Below are positions 5,550 through 8,376 of a stretch of DNA of 8,376 nucleotides, one piece after another. The stretch spans positions 1 to 8,376 of the forward strand of contig JAGQUI010000103.1 in assembly GCA_020438595.1 (NCBI GenBank), written 5' to 3'. This DNA comes from Propionibacteriaceae bacterium (GTDB taxonomy: Bacteria > Actinomycetota > Actinomycetes > Propionibacteriales > Propionibacteriaceae). Under the pieces are notes generated by a model. That model was not told the DNA's origin. It made no database searches and worked only from the letters and a program-made list of their open reading frames with translations. A program made the position numbers and the translations under genes. How positions within the stretch are numbered: position 1 is the first letter of the stretch; each line of letters opens with the position of its first letter.

Positions 5550-6293
5550 TCAGGCGCTGTGGGCGTCCTCGTAGGCGGTGACGACCTCGTCGGTCTCGCC
5601 GTCCATGATCACCACGCCCTCCTCCAGCCAGATGGTGCGCGAGCAGGTGTCGCGGATCGAGCCCATCGAGTGCGAGACCAGGAAGACCGTGCCGGCATTG
5701 TCGCGGATCTCCCGGATCCGGTCCTCGCTGCGCTTGCGGAAGCGCTTGTCGCCGACGGAGAGGGCCTCGTCCACGATCAGGATCTCGTGCTGCTTCACGG
5801 TGGCGATCGCGAACTTGAGCCGGGCCTGCATGCCGGAGGAGTAGGTGCGCATCGGCAGGTCGATGAACTTGCGCAGCCCGGAGAACTCGATGATCTCGTC
5901 GCGCAGGTCGTCCACCTCGTCGGGGCTCAGGCCCAGCGCCAGCCCGCCGAGCATGATGTTGCGCTCCCCGGACAGGTCCGGGATCAGCGCGGCACCCACG
6001 CCCAGCAGGTTCGGACGGCTGCTGGCGTACACCGCGCCCGAGGCCGGCGGGGTGAGCCCGGTCATCGTCCGCATCAGGGTGGACTTGCCCGAACCGTTCG
6101 GGCCGATCACGCCGATCGACTCGTTCTCGTAGGCGACGAAGGACACGCCCTTCAGCGCGTGCACGATGCGCACGTTGCGCCCGGACGCGATCCGCCGCTG
6201 CTTCTGCCGCCGGATCGCCTTGCCGGAGGAGAACACCCGGTACTTCACGTGCACGTCGTCCACCACGACGACCGGCCTGCGCCCCTCAGTCAC
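5550..6293 (-). CDS. wzt: ABC-2 polysaccharide/teichoic acid exporter, ATP-binding subunit (TagH/Wzt type)
   Basis: This is a 247-residue ATPase that should power export of an undecaprenyl-linked glycopolymer across the cytoplasmic membrane, working with the permease encoded just upstream. Motifs: Walker A GPNGSGKS (64-71), PDLSGERNI in the Q-loop region (105-113, typical of Wzt/TagH, which have P-E-L-T-G-x-E-N here), signature YSSGMQARL (151-159), Walker B ILIVDEAL (171-178), D-loop SVGD (179-182) and H-loop VSHS (206-209). Between the first strand and HALKGVSF is a basic insert of about 25 residues (23-45), as in TagH-like proteins. It stops soon after the nucleotide-binding domain, so it has no C-terminal carbohydrate-binding domain like E. 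coli O9a Wzt. The GTG start at 6293 overlaps the permease stop by 8 bases (GTGACTGA) and has AGGAGAGG at 6308-6301, 7 bases before it. The family is certain. Teichoic acid as substrate is inferred from the TagE-like gene nearby; the mycobacterial galactan exporter is a related alternative. Confidence 0.93.
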   Translation of the reverse strand: MTEGRRPVVVVDDVHVKYRVFSSGKAIRRQKQRRIASGRNVRIVHALKGVSFVAYENESIGVIGPNGSGKSTLMRTMTGLTPPASGAVYASSRPNLLGVGAALIPDLSGERNIMLGGLALGLSPDEVDDLRDEIIEFSGLRKFIDLPMRTYSSGMQARLKFAIATVKQHEILIVDEALSVGDKRFRKRSEDRIREIRDNAGTVFLVSHSMGSIRDTCSRTIWLEEGVVIMDGETDEVVTAYEDAHSA

Positions 6294-7131
6294 GGCCGTA
6301 CCTCTCCTCGGCGACCCAGAAGAACAGCAGCCCCGTGACGAACAGCAGCACCGACCACGCCGAGAAGTACACCCAGTACATCGGGTCGTAGTCGTGGCCG
6401 CCGAGCAGGCACGCGCGCGCCATCTGCAGCACCTGGTAGATCGGGACGAAGTCGTAGAGCGCGATCACCTTCGGGTACTTCTCGAAGATCTTGGACACGT
6501 CGAACAGCACGCCCGAGGTGTAGAACAGCAGCCGGGTGATGAACGGCAGGATCTGGGTCAGGTCGCGCACGTGCACGGTGAGGCGTGCGGTGAACAGCGC
6601 GACCCCGGTGTTGAACAGCGTGTACAGCGCGAGCAGCGGGATCATCAGCAGCCAGCTCCACGTCGGCCAGTGCCCGAGGAAGGGCAGCACCACGGCCAGC
6701 AGGGCCAGCGAGGGCAGCAGGGACAGAAACTCCTGCAGCACCTCGGCGACCGGCAGGGTGATCCGCGGGAAGGCCAGGGACTGCACCAGCGCCTGGTTGC
6801 CGGTGATCGACTTCGCGCCCTTGGTCATGCTCTTGGAGAAGAACTGGAACAGGAACACGCCGATCACCACGTGCGCGGCGTACTCGATGGGGTCGCCGCC
6901 GCGCTGCAGGAAGTAGAAGATCACGCCGTAGATGAGGGCGTTCAGCGCGGGCTGGAGCACCAGCCAGAGGATGCCGAGCCGGTTTCCCTCCAGGTCGGCC
7001 CGCTGCCGGTACCGCGCCATGGCGAGCACGAAGTCCCGGCGTCCCCACGCCTCCTGGAGGTACTTCCAGAACGGCGGACGCGCGCCGACCCGGTGCAGGC
7101 CGGTCTCGGCGGCCATATCGGCCAGACTCAC
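6286..7131 (-). CDS. wzm: ABC-2 polysaccharide/teichoic acid exporter, permease subunit (TagG/Wzm type)
   Basis: This is a 281-residue integral membrane protein with about six transmembrane segments (roughly 52-74, 84-98, 133-152, 158-180, 193-210 and 252-273). It is the channel half of a TagGH/Wzm-Wzt exporter. Family marks: NRLGILWLVLQP (50-61) before the first membrane helix, and VHVRDLTQILPF followed by YTSGVLF (187-210), the ABC2_membrane region just before the large loop. Its length matches Wzm proteins (about 260-290 residues). The N terminus carries a cytoplasmic amphipathic stretch (about 21-48) before the first helix. GTG at 7131 is taken as the start. The in-frame ATG at 7116 (residue 6) is possible; neither has a clear binding site, though GGGAAG lies about 10 bases before the GTG. 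It is translated ahead of the ATPase, whose start it overlaps. A TAGAAT box in the 91-base gap after pgi may give the pair its own promoter. Confidence 0.93.
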   Translation of the reverse strand: MSLADMAAETGLHRVGARPPFWKYLQEAWGRRDFVLAMARYRQRADLEGNRLGILWLVLQPALNALIYGVIFYFLQRGGDPIEYAAHVVIGVFLFQFFSKSMTKGAKSITGNQALVQSLAFPRITLPVAEVLQEFLSLLPSLALLAVVLPFLGHWPTWSWLLMIPLLALYTLFNTGVALFTARLTVHVRDLTQILPFITRLLFYTSGVLFDVSKIFEKYPKVIALYDFVPIYQVLQMARACLLGGHDYDPMYWVYFSAWSVLLFVTGLLFFWVAEERYGRD

Positions 7132-7180
7132 GCTTCAGCTTCCCATCGACGATCGGCCGGGCTGGCCACTGGACGCGAGG

Positions 7181-7186
7181 ATTCTA
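7181..7186 (-). promoter_or_regulatory. Candidate -10 element for the wzm-wzt operon
   Basis: On the minus strand TAGAAT (7186-7181) lies about 50 bases before GTG 7131 in a GC-rich gap. It fits the TANNNT consensus, but the hexamer 17 bases upstream is not a recognisable -35. Read-through from pgi is an alternative source of transcription. Confidence 0.35.
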
Positions 7187-7222
7187 CCGGAACCGGGACG
7201 CGGCCCCGGACACCTCCGGCGG

Positions 7223-8376
<1,154 letters not shown>

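Noticed and set aside
7193..7209. Possible terminator after pgi
   Set aside because: Only five GC base pairs around a 7-base loop in a very GC-rich gap; such stems are expected by chance, and the TAGAAT box just downstream on that strand does not settle it.

Overview
The window is GC-rich (only short AT-rich patches), uses GTG starts freely and has strong GGAGG-type ribosome binding sites. This points to an actinomycete. The mix of a TagE-like glycosyltransferase, a Wzm/Wzt (TagG/TagH) exporter and Ig-like/Fn3 surface proteins would suit Nocardioides or another Propionibacteriales member, but that placement is inference and nothing here proves a genus.

Layout: (1) Bases 1-1602, plus strand: the C-terminal end of a GT4 glycosyltransferase, overlapping by one base with a polytopic membrane protein of unknown function. 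(2) Bases 1624-2316, minus strand: a secreted, C-terminally membrane-anchored CopC-like protein with a Pro/Thr linker. It converges on the membrane protein gene, and one short hairpin (1598-1628) carries both stop codons in its arms. (3) Bases 2317-2487: a divergent intergenic region with a marked AT-rich patch and short direct repeats. (4) Bases 2488-5474, plus strand: a translationally coupled pair encoding a secreted phospholipase D-fold protein and a secreted protein with two Fn3 domains, two prealbumin-like domains and a C-terminal Ig-like domain. A very strong stem (5488-5534) ends this unit. (5) Bases 5550-7131, minus strand: an ABC-2 polysaccharide/teichoic acid exporter, permease then ATPase, overlapping by 8 bases. 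(6) Bases 7223-8376, minus strand: the C-terminal two thirds of glucose-6-phosphate isomerase (pgi), a housekeeping gene.

Taken together, most of the window looks like part of a cell-envelope glycopolymer locus. The glycosyltransferase would decorate or build a teichoic-acid-like polymer, the ABC-2 transporter would export it, and the secreted PLD-fold protein and multidomain partner may act on or bind the envelope outside the cell. The link between the exporter and the PLD/Fn3 pair rests on proximity only. No RNA genes, CRISPR arrays, insertion sequences or attachment sites were seen. The least explained parts are the PLD-fold/Fn3 pair, the CopC-like protein that lacks the expected copper ligands, and the polytopic membrane protein. 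I see no clear evidence of a wholly new system.
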